Positions 1 through 6,448 of a stretch of DNA of 64,000 nt are shown in pieces (positions within the stretch are counted from its first letter, which is position 1; every line of letters begins with the position of its first letter). The translations under genes were made by a program, and so were the position numbers. The notes below the pieces were generated by a model. The model ran no database searches, had not been told where the DNA came from, and saw nothing but the letters and a program-made list of their open reading frames with translations. The DNA lies in assembly GCA_031285405.1 (NCBI GenBank), contig JAITWH010000013.1, positions 1-64,000 of the forward strand, read 5' to 3'. Origin of the DNA: Alistipes sp. (lineage in GTDB: Bacteria > Bacteroidota > Bacteroidia > Bacteroidales > Rikenellaceae).

Positions 1-108
<108 letters not shown>

Positions 109-110
109 TA

Positions 111-152
111 AGGGGCCGAACGATGAAAATCGCGCGGCCCCTTTCTTTTTTT
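111..152 (+). terminator. Rho-independent terminator of the rRNA operon
   Basis: The stem AGGGGCCG (111-118) pairs perfectly with CGGCCCCT (135-142) and is followed by a T-rich tract. At about 170-195 the second half of this terminator is imperfectly repeated (AAAAGCCCGCGCCCCC then TTTCTTTTT) without a matching left arm, which looks like a decayed partial duplication. Confidence 0.85.
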
Positions 153-251
153 GCCAAAACCCGAACAACGAAAAGCCCGCGCCCCCTTTCTTTTTAAGAA
201 TAATTCCCTACCTTTACACATCGAATCGAACCTAACCTTTTGCCCTCCGTC

Positions 252-2942
252 ATGAGAAAACTATTACTCTTTCTTCTTCTCGCGGCCCCGCTATGCAGCC
301 AAGCCCAACAACCCCAAGCCGAAATCCCCTTCGACCAAGCCTACAAAAGAACCTACAACATAACGCGAACCGACGGAACCACCCCCGAGATAGACGGCCG
401 CCTCGACGAAGAGTTCTGGCAGCAACAGGGCGAGTGGTCACAGCCGTTCGTACAGGTACTGCCCTACGAGCGCATGCCGACCCGCTCGACGACGCGCGCA
501 AAACTACTCTACGACGACCGCTACATCTACGTTGGAGTCTGGTGCCGCGACATTCGCCCCGATGAGATCAACCGCTTCATCGGCAACCGCGACGAGAACA
601 ACGTGGGCGACCTGATCAGCGTCGCGTTCGACCCCTACCACGACTTCCGCGCCGGCACCGAGTTCAACATCAACGTCGGCGGCAACAAAACAGACTTGGT
701 TGTGACCGACCGCTTGGAGGTCAACCGCAGCTGGAACGCCGTGTGGGACGGCCGCACCCACGTCTCCGAGACAGACTCGCTCTGGACGGCCGAGCTGAGA
801 ATCCCCTTCAGTCAGCTGCGCTACAATCGCGAGACGGAGGATGGGGTGTGGGGGCTCCACATCCGCCGCATCATCCGCAGCGGCAACGAGGTGCAGAACT
901 GGAGCCTCATCCCCATCAAGAACAGCGGCCACATATATTCGTTCGGCGAGATGCACGGCATGACCGACCTCGCGCGCGCCAACGGACTCGAACTGCTCCC
1001 CTACACCATGGGCAAGGTGCTCAGGGAGCCGCGCATAGCAGGCAGCCCCTACCAAAAGGGCACCAACTGGTTCGGCACGGGCGGGCTCGACGGCAAGGTT
1101 GCGCTGAGCGACTTCACCCTCGACTTCACCATCAACCCCGACTTCGGCCAGGTGGAGGTCGACCCGTCGGTGATGAACCTGACCGCCTACGAGACGTTCT
1201 TCGAAGAGAAGCGCCCCTTCTTCCTTGAGGGCAAACACATTCTCGACTTCGGCTTCGGCGGCGACATGATGTTCTACACCCGCCGCATCGGGGCGCAGGC
1301 GACCTACACTCCGGAGGGCATCGACAACAAAAATTCCTTCGCGGCATATCAGGAAAACGTACCGATCCTCGGCGCGATCAAACTCACGGGCACCAACAAG
1401 CGCGGCCTCACCATCGGCGGTGTGCAGAGCTTCACCGCCCGCCAGCGGGTCGAGGTGTCGCGACGGCCCCACGTTAACGACGCCCCCGCAGACCCCAACG
1501 CCCCCCTCTACGAGGAGCGCATCACCACCGAACCCTTCACCAACTACTCGATAGTGCGCATGCAGAAGAATTGGGACGGCAACAACACCCAGCTGGGCGG
1601 CATGGTGACCTCTGTCAACCGCTCGCTCGCGGCGCACCCCCACCTGCAAGATATCATGACGGATAACGCCTTCGTCGGCGGAGTCGACTTCATGCACTAC
1701 TTCCGCGACCGCAACTACTACGTCGACTTCAAGGGAATGTTCTCGTCGCTCCACGGATCCAAAGAGGCGATCACCCGCCTCCAAACCAACCCCATTCACT
1801 ACTACCAACGCGCCTCGGCACAGGACTATCTGGGTGTCGACACCTCGCGCACCTCGCTTCAGGGCAGCGGCGGCTACATCGAGTTCGGCCGCAGGGGCAA
1901 CAACAAGTGGTGGTTCTCGGAGAACATCTCGTGGCTCACCCCGGGCTTCGATCTCAACGATGCAGGCTTCCTGCGCCAGGCCGACGCCCTCACCAACACC
2001 ACCCTCGTGAGCTACCGCCAGACCGACCCGGGCAACCTGTTCCGCACCAACACGGTCAACATAAGCCAGCGCAACTCGTGGGACTTCGGCGGCCGCGCGG
2101 TCGACAACGACATCTCGGCTCAGTGGGTCGGCTACACCACCAACCGGCTGAGGCTGGAGTTCTCCGAGGAGTTCACCTTCAACCGCGTCGACAGTCGCAT
2201 GCTGCGCGGCGGGCCCGACATTCGCCTCGACCCCTTCTTCACGACCGCCGCGGCCTTCCGCACCGACGCCGCCAAACGGGTCTACTTCGAGATCGCCTAT
2301 CAGGGCGACCACAGCCTCGACAAGATCAACTCGTCGAACAGCATCACCCCCGGGGTGACGTTGCGCATCTGGGATCGCATCGCCCTCGGCGCCAACTTCA
2401 ACACGCTCTGGAATCGCAACAACCTTCAGTACGTGGGCTCCTTCGCCAACGCCAACACCACCGCCGGCAGCGTCTCGCACGTGATGAGCCACTTAGACCA
2501 ACGCACCTACGGCGTCACGCTGCGCCTGCAGATGAACCTCACGCCCGACCTCTCGGTGCAGTTCTACGGCTCGCCCTTCACCTCCACCGGCCGCTACACC
2601 GACTTCAAGAGCGCCGCCAATACACTCTCGCGCAACTACGAAGAGCGTTTCCGCAGCTACTCGACGTCGGAGATCTCGGCCGACGGAGGGGAGTATCGTG
2701 TCGGCTCGTCGGCGGGCGGATTCTCGTTCGCCAACCCCGACTTCTCGTTCAACGAGTTCCGGTCGAATCTCGTCGTGCGATGGGAGTACCTCCCCGGCTC
2801 GACGCTCTATTTCGTGTGGGAGCACCGCATGTCCGAGCGCGCGGCAATGATCCGCGGCTGGGCCGACAACCTCGACCAGATGTGGGGCCTCCCCGCCCGC
2901 AACACCCTGATGCTCAAACTAAACTACTGGATAAATTGGTAA
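252..2942 (+). CDS. DUF5916-type outer-membrane protein with N-terminal CBM9-like domain
   Basis: The protein has about 896 residues. The ORF track begins at a TTG (240), but the ATG at 252 directly opens a signal peptide (MRKLLLFLLLAAPLCSQAQ), so I use that start. After cleavage comes a carbohydrate-binding family 9-like domain of about 200 residues, with the hallmark 'EIDGRLDEEFW'. A long remainder rich in alternating aromatic and polar strands follows, typical of the DUF5916 beta-barrel. Proteins of this build are widespread in Bacteroidota outer membranes; their substrate is not known. It stands alone after the rRNA operon. The stop codon lies inside an 11 bp inverted repeat, and the neighbour is convergent. 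A weak TACCTTTA -7-like box lies at 209-216. Confidence 0.85.
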   Translation: MRKLLLFLLLAAPLCSQAQQPQAEIPFDQAYKRTYNITRTDGTTPEIDGRLDEEFWQQQGEWSQPFVQVLPYERMPTRSTTRAKLLYDDRYIYVGVWCRDIRPDEINRFIGNRDENNVGDLISVAFDPYHDFRAGTEFNINVGGNKTDLVVTDRLEVNRSWNAVWDGRTHVSETDSLWTAELRIPFSQLRYNRETEDGVWGLHIRRIIRSGNEVQNWSLIPIKNSGHIYSFGEMHGMTDLARANGLELLPYTMGKVLREPRIAGSPYQKGTNWFGTGGLDGKVALSDFTLDFTINPDFGQVEVDPSVMNLTAYETFFEEKRPFFLEGKHILDFGFGGDMMFYTRRIGAQATYTPEGIDNKNSFAAYQENVPILGAIKLTGTNKRGLTIGGVQSFTARQRVEVSRRPHVNDAPADPNAPLYEERITTEPFTNYSIVRMQKNWDGNNTQLGGMVTSVNRSLAAHPHLQDIMTDNAFVGGVDFMHYFRDRNYYVDFKGMFSSLHGSKEAITRLQTNPIHYYQRASAQDYLGVDTSRTSLQGSGGYIEFGRRGNNKWWFSENISWLTPGFDLNDAGFLRQADALTNTTLVSYRQTDPGNLFRTNTVNISQRNSWDFGGRAVDNDISAQWVGYTTNRLRLEFSEEFTFNRVDSRMLRGGPDIRLDPFFTTAAAFRTDAAKRVYFEIAYQGDHSLDKINSSNSITPGVTLRIWDRIALGANFNTLWNRNNLQYVGSFANANTTAGSVSHVMSHLDQRTYGVTLRLQMNLTPDLSVQFYGSPFTSTGRYTDFKSAANTLSRNYEERFRSYSTSEISADGGEYRVGSSAGGFSFANPDFSFNEFRSNLVVRWEYLPGSTLYFVWEHRMSERAAMIRGWADNLDQMWGLPARNTLMLKLNYWINW

Positions 2943-2958
2943 GCGAAGCTTACCAATT
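2934..2958 (+). terminator. Hairpin embracing the stop codon of the DUF5916 gene
   Basis: AATTGGTAAGC, GAA, GCTTACCAATT forms a perfect 11 bp stem with a GAA loop. The left arm includes the last codons and the TAA stop; the right arm is their exact inverse. The centre is the heptamer GCGAAGC. There is no long T-tract, so termination is plausible but unproven. Confidence 0.55.
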
Positions 2959-3118
2959 GAGAATTAAAAATTAAGAATTAAGAATCAGCTAACGCAGTAC
3001 ATATCATTCCGACGTGCGTTTCGCCCCCCCCCCCTCGTCATTGCGAGGAGCCAAAGGCGACGAAGCAATCCAGAATTCCGCGCAGCAAATTCTTAATTCT
3101 TAATTTTTAATTCTGAAT
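2943..3118. repeat. Intergenic repeat cassette with ATTAAGA heptad arms (convergent genes)
   Basis: The left arm (about 2953-2987) is a run of ATTAAGA/ATTAAAA heptamers ending at GCTAACGC (2988-2995). The right arm (about 3085-3120) is the inverse (TTCTTAA units), preceded by CGCGCAGC. The core holds an 11-base C run (3024-3034) and a CATTGCGAG ... GAAGCAATCC hairpin element (3037-3072) with an inner GCC-AAA-GGC hairpin. The arms run from the stop codon of the DUF5916 gene to the stop codon of the lipoprotein gene. Confidence 0.75.
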
Positions 3119-3631
3119 TCACTCCCCCAACGGAGTCCAATCCCCCGAGGAGGCCGGAGCAGCAGGAGGCGCCGGCTCAACCGGAGCACTATAATAAGTC
3201 CCGCCGGTAGAGACATCGACACTCACACTCAGCGTCTCCGAGTGCGACGGAAGCTTATACATAGCACCGGTCAGCGGGTCGATAATCAACATACCGATCC
3301 AGCATGGCGGCCCGAACAGCAGGTTGCCAAAAAACCAACCGTCCAACCGCGCGGCGATATAGTTGGTCACCGGCTCGCGCCCGGGCTGCCGATATGTCAC
3401 CTTGTAGCGCTCGGGCCGCATGTACCCCGCCGACGCCTCAAGGTAGATCGTGGAGGGTGTGCGACCGTTGTAGACGACAAACCCGTCGCGATTCTCGACG
3501 GTCACCTGCGCCCCCACGGGCACTGAGTTGAATGCGACCGGATAGTCGCTGCGCGTCACGATCGACGCGCACGAGCCGAGCCCCGCCGCCACCGCGAGCA
3601 CGACAAATAACTTTAACAATCTCATAGTCAT
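3119..3631 (-). CDS. Small lipoprotein with PEGA-like domain
   Basis: The protein has 170 residues. It has a signal peptide with lipobox 'GLGSC', so it should be a lipidated envelope protein. The segment 'FNSVPVGAQVTVENRDG...NGRTPSTIYL' resembles PEGA-type beta domains of surface lipoproteins, and a hydrophobic stretch 'GNLLFGPPCWIGMLIIDP' follows. That fits the common small-lipoprotein family with a glycine-rich mid-segment; the function is unknown. ATG codons at 3631 and 3625 are both possible starts. A 41-residue membrane ORF ends 12 bases upstream, so the two are probably cotranscribed. The TGA stop touches the inverted heptad array of the downstream cassette. Confidence 0.75.
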   Translation of the reverse strand: MTMRLLKLFVVLAVAAGLGSCASIVTRSDYPVAFNSVPVGAQVTVENRDGFVVYNGRTPSTIYLEASAGYMRPERYKVTYRQPGREPVTNYIAARLDGWFFGNLLFGPPCWIGMLIIDPLTGAMYKLPSHSETLSVSVDVSTGGTYYSAPVEPAPPAAPASSGDWTPLGE

Positions 3632-3643
3632 CCCGTTAATCCG

Positions 3644-3769
3644 TTATTTAACAAGCGATCCCACCCACACCATAACCAGCGCGATGAAGACCAACAGGGC
3701 GAATCCCCCGATCCAACCCAAAACCGTGCGCCACAAAGCCGGCCCCTGATTTTCATTATTCTGTTCCAT
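3644..3769 (-). CDS. 41-residue single-pass membrane protein
   Basis: The ORF track starts further upstream inside repeat DNA. The plausible gene starts at the ATG at 3769 (MEQNNENQGPALWRTVLG) and contains one hydrophobic helix (about residues 17-38) before 'GSLVK'. It lies 12 bases upstream of the lipoprotein gene in the same direction, suggesting a two-gene unit. I do not recognise a family. Support is limited to the polar head plus clean TM helix and the tight spacing. Confidence 0.5.
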   Translation of the reverse strand: MEQNNENQGPALWRTVLGWIGGFALLVFIALVMVWVGSLVK

Positions 3770-3964
3770 TATCCCACAAATTTTATGTTGCGTAGCCAAA
3801 TACCGCGTTAGCTGTTCCCCTCCTGCGGAGGGGTGCCCAAAGGGCGGGGTTGTAAAAATCGCCGCCGGCGTTCCGGCCGTCATTGCGAGCCGCAGGCGAA
3901 GCAATCCAAAGTACCGCGTAGCTAAGTGCCGCGTTAGCACTAACCACTAATAACTAACCACTGA
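3770..3964. repeat. Composite intergenic repeat cassette
   Basis: In order: GCGTAGC and GCGTTAGC words; a hairpin-rich block CCCCTCC-TGC-GGAGGGG plus GCCC-AAA-GGGC; the GC element CGCCGGCGTTCCGGCC; a CATTGCGAGCC...GAAGCAATCC hairpin containing GCGAAGC; then GCGTAGC, GCGTTAGC and a heptad arm (ACTAACC/ACTAATA units) running into the stop codon of corA. No coding sequence is supported. Confidence 0.7.
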
Positions 3965-4906
3965 TCAAAGCCACTTCTTCCGCCAAAAAAATCCAATAGT
4001 AAGCGCGGAAGCCACGACTATCCCAGTGATAGTAATCCAAAAGTTGTCCAACCCCCAAGGAAAGGCCACATTCATACCATAAATACTCGCCACAAGCGTG
4101 GCCGGCATAAAGAAAACCGACGCCACCGTAAAAATTTTAGTAGTCTTGTTCTGCTCAATGTTGATAAGCCCCATCACCGTATCCTTCAGATAGTTAAGAC
4201 GCTCAAAACTAAAATCGGTATGCGAGATCAGCGACACCACGTCCCTCATCATCAGCTGCAACCGCGGGTAGACGTCGTTCGGAAAATGCTCACTCCGCAG
4301 CACCCCCGAAAGCACCCGCTGCCGGTCAAAAATCCCCTCGCGAATAGTCATCATACTCTCCTGAATCGAGTTGATATGCTTGATCAGCTGCTCGTTGCTG
4401 CGCACCTCGTCGCCCACCTGCCCGCTCAACTGCGAGATGCGTCGAGCCTCGGCCTCCACGATGTCGGCGTCCAGGTCGATGCGAATTTCAAGTATCGACA
4501 CAAACAGGTGGTAACCCGTCGGATAGAGTTTCGAACTCACCTGCAACCGTTTGTCGATCTCGCCGAAGGTTCTCGAATCGGCCTCGCGCACACTCACCAG
4601 CAACCCCTCGGTGAGTGTAAACGACACCGGTTCGAGGCTGAAGTCGTCGCCGCGCGGCACAAAAAATATCGAGTTGGCCACGATGCTCTGCTCCGTCTCG
4701 GCATACTTCGACGAACTCTCGATCTCCTCGACCTGTTGGCGAGTCAGCAGGTCGATGTCGAGATACTCCTCGACGCTCTTCTGCTCCTTGACCGACGGGT
4801 TGAGCAGGTCGATCCACAGTACGTCGTCGTAGCCCAGCTCCTCCAACTGCTCGGGCTCGGCGTTGCGGACAATCTTGCCATGTTGTTTCAAGTAAATTGT
4901 GATCAT
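3965..4906 (-). CDS. corA: CorA-family magnesium/divalent metal transporter
   Basis: The protein has 313 residues, usual for CorA. A long soluble N-terminal domain is followed by a stalk helix and two C-terminal membrane helices. The first helix carries the family signature 'YGMN' ('VASIYGMNVAFPWG'), the selectivity motif of the pentameric Mg2+ channel, and the protein ends in a basic 'WRKKWL' tail. It lies 69 bases downstream of mqnA on the same strand and may be cotranscribed. Its TGA stop is the first triplet of a heptad array (TGATCAG TGGTTAG ...), so the repeat abuts the gene exactly. Confidence 0.93.
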   Translation of the reverse strand: MITIYLKQHGKIVRNAEPEQLEELGYDDVLWIDLLNPSVKEQKSVEEYLDIDLLTRQQVEEIESSSKYAETEQSIVANSIFFVPRGDDFSLEPVSFTLTEGLLVSVREADSRTFGEIDKRLQVSSKLYPTGYHLFVSILEIRIDLDADIVEAEARRISQLSGQVGDEVRSNEQLIKHINSIQESMMTIREGIFDRQRVLSGVLRSEHFPNDVYPRLQLMMRDVVSLISHTDFSFERLNYLKDTVMGLINIEQNKTTKIFTVASVFFMPATLVASIYGMNVAFPWGLDNFWITITGIVVASALTIGFFWRKKWL

Positions 4907-4975
4907 TTTTCGGTTCCCGTTTTAGAGATTGAACAACTCTGTCTACTGACAATTTTTCTACCGGTAGGAGATCAG

Positions 4976-5788
4976 TCAGCCGGGATTGGCGTGCAGCGTC
5001 GCCTTGAGACCCTCGTCCCAGAAACGTTGCAGTGCCTGCCGTTTTTGCTCGTCGAAAAAGAAGTCTATGTTGCGCGTCAGATATTCGTAGGCGTAGGGTC
5101 GGTCGGCAAACTCGCTCTCGATGATCGACTCGTAGATGCGCTCCATGCCGAGGGTCAGCGACTCTTCCAGCGCGGCAACTGCCTCATCTGTAACGCTTTT
5201 GCGCGCCACCCACACCGCGAATACGAATGGCAGCGACGCATATTTTTTCCACTCCTCGGCCAGGTCCCACGTGCGGGCGAAGCGCCCCTCGTGCTCGAAC
5301 ACCTTGTCGCCGATCAGCACAAACGCGTCGCCCTCGCTCGGATTTTCCAACACCGAGTAGTCGCTGAGCGTCAGCCATTTGGGTGCGATATTCCAGTGGC
5401 GCGCGGCCAACACTCTCGCCAACGCCACCGAGGTGTTGGAGTGGCTGTCCAACCAGACTCGTTTTATCTCTTTGAGAGGCGAGTTCGAGGTCATCACCAC
5501 CGTGCGCACAGGGCCGTCGGCGCCTATGCACCAGGAAGTTACGATGTCGAAATCGGAATCTTTGATCGCCGCGAGCCCACCTACCGGAACGAGGGCGATG
5601 TCGGCGCGACGCTCATCGAACGCCGCGGTGCAACCCGCTGGTGGTGAGAGCAATAGGGTGGTTTTGGATGGTGCCGGATCAGGCAACGACAGGCCCGACG
5701 CCGACTCCTCGGAGTGGCGCAGACCATACAGAAACGGTATGGTATTGAGGTACGAAACCGCTGCTACGTTTAGGGCCCGACGGGTCAT
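4976..5788 (-). CDS. mqnA: Chorismate dehydratase MqnA (futalosine menaquinone pathway)
   Basis: The protein has 270 residues. The N-terminal 'AAVSYLNTIPFLYGL' and the later 'ALVPVGGLAAI' are hallmarks of MqnA, a periplasmic-binding-protein-like fold that converts chorismate to 3-enolpyruvylbenzoate, the first step of the futalosine route to menaquinone. It is cytosolic; no signal peptide is seen. The ATG at 5788 gives a normal N-terminus. A perfect -7 box (TATCTTTG on the minus strand) lies at 5839-5846, and a GTGTGAC-type palindrome sits between it and the gene, so the gene probably heads the transcript that continues into corA. Confidence 0.9.
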   Translation of the reverse strand: MTRRALNVAAVSYLNTIPFLYGLRHSEESASGLSLPDPAPSKTTLLLSPPAGCTAAFDERRADIALVPVGGLAAIKDSDFDIVTSWCIGADGPVRTVVMTSNSPLKEIKRVWLDSHSNTSVALARVLAARHWNIAPKWLTLSDYSVLENPSEGDAFVLIGDKVFEHEGRFARTWDLAEEWKKYASLPFVFAVWVARKSVTDEAVAALEESLTLGMERIYESIIESEFADRPYAYEYLTRNIDFFFDEQKRQALQRFWDEGLKATLHANPG

Positions 5789-5838
5789 CCATATTGACTT
5801 TCAATTGGTTATACTTTTGTGTGACATCTGACACCTTG

Positions 5839-5846
5839 CAAAGATA
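5839..5846 (-). promoter_or_regulatory. -7 box of the mqnA promoter
   Basis: CAAAGATA on the plus strand reads TATCTTTG on the minus strand, matching TAnnTTTG. It predicts a start of transcription near 5832 and a leader of about 44 bases. No good -33 TTG is seen. An imperfect palindrome TGTGTGACATCTGACACC overlaps the predicted start region (about 5818-5835). Confidence 0.6.
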
Positions 5847-5863
5847 GTAAAAAATTGGTGATT

Positions 5864-6448
5864 AGAGAGCGGCTTTGCCGCTTAATTGAAAGTTGAAAGT
5901 TGAAAATTGGCCGGAACGCCGGCGGCGATTTTAGCTACGCAGTACTAAAAAAGCGTTACGGATGTAACGCTTTTTTTTGGCCGAGTGTTACCTATGTCAC
6001 GGTTTTTTTGGGGGTAGTGTTACCTATGTCACGGTTTTTTTTGGCGAGTGTTACAAATGCTACACTTTTTTTTGGGTGTTGCTTCTTATTATTATAGGTA
6101 TGGTTGTTTTTTTGTGGTTTCTTTGGGGCTTTTGTGTTGGCGTGTTATTACGTTTTTGGTGTCTGTTTTGTTTCAGTTTTTGTTGATTTTTTTGTGATGT
6201 TTTTAAAATCGCTGCCGGCGTTCTGGCCATTTTCAATTTTCAATTGCTATAAGGTAGATCCCTCGTCGCTTCGCTCTGTCGGGATGACTTATATGGCGTT
6301 AGCACTAACCACTTATCACTAACCACTAAATCGCTGCCGGCGTTCTGGCCATTTTCAATTTTCAATTGCTATAAGGTAGATCCCTCGTCGCTTCGCTCTG
6401 TCGGGATGACATTTCTATATTGCGTAGCTCATTTTCAATTTTCAACTT
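5864..6448. repeat. Long mosaic spacer of repeat modules before uvrA
   Basis: This gene-free stretch of about 580 bases holds: hairpin AGCGGC-TTT-GCCGCT (about 5868-5882); an AATTGAAAG heptad run; GCCGGAACGCCGGCGGCG; TTAGCTACGC; a four-unit palindrome array (listed separately); a T-rich segment (6070-6200); two tandem copies (about 6205-6295 and 6325-6412) of [CGCTGCCGGCGTTCTGGCC - heptad - GCTATAAGGTAGATCCC - GTCGCTTCGCTCTGTC - GGGATGAC]; an ACTAACC array between them; and a final heptad array running into the uvrA stop. The short ORFs called here consist of repeat sequence and are not accepted as genes. Confidence 0.75.
5952..6073 (+). repeat. Four-unit tandem array of GTTAC-N4-GTAAC palindromes with T-tracts
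   Basis: The units start at 5952, 5984, 6016 and 6047, giving a period of 31-32 bases. Unit 1 is a perfect 8 bp stem (AGCGTTAC-GGAT-GTAACGCT) followed by T8 and is terminator-like. Units 2 and 3 (AGTGTTAC-CTAT-GTCACGGT) and unit 4 (AGTGTTACAAATGCTACACT) are degenerate but keep the T-tract. A related array lies at 20548-20650. Confidence 0.75.

Noticed and set aside
504-2492. 662-residue minus-strand ORF opposite the DUF5916 gene
   Set aside because: Antisense shadow caused by GC-rich codon bias; its Val/Glu/Ala/Gly/Arg composition and lack of any domain contrast with the clear protein on the plus strand.
5900-6322. Short hydrophobic ORFs in the spacer before uvrA
   Set aside because: They translate T-rich palindrome arrays and dispersed repeats (Phe/Cys/Val runs); there is no start context and no conservation pattern.
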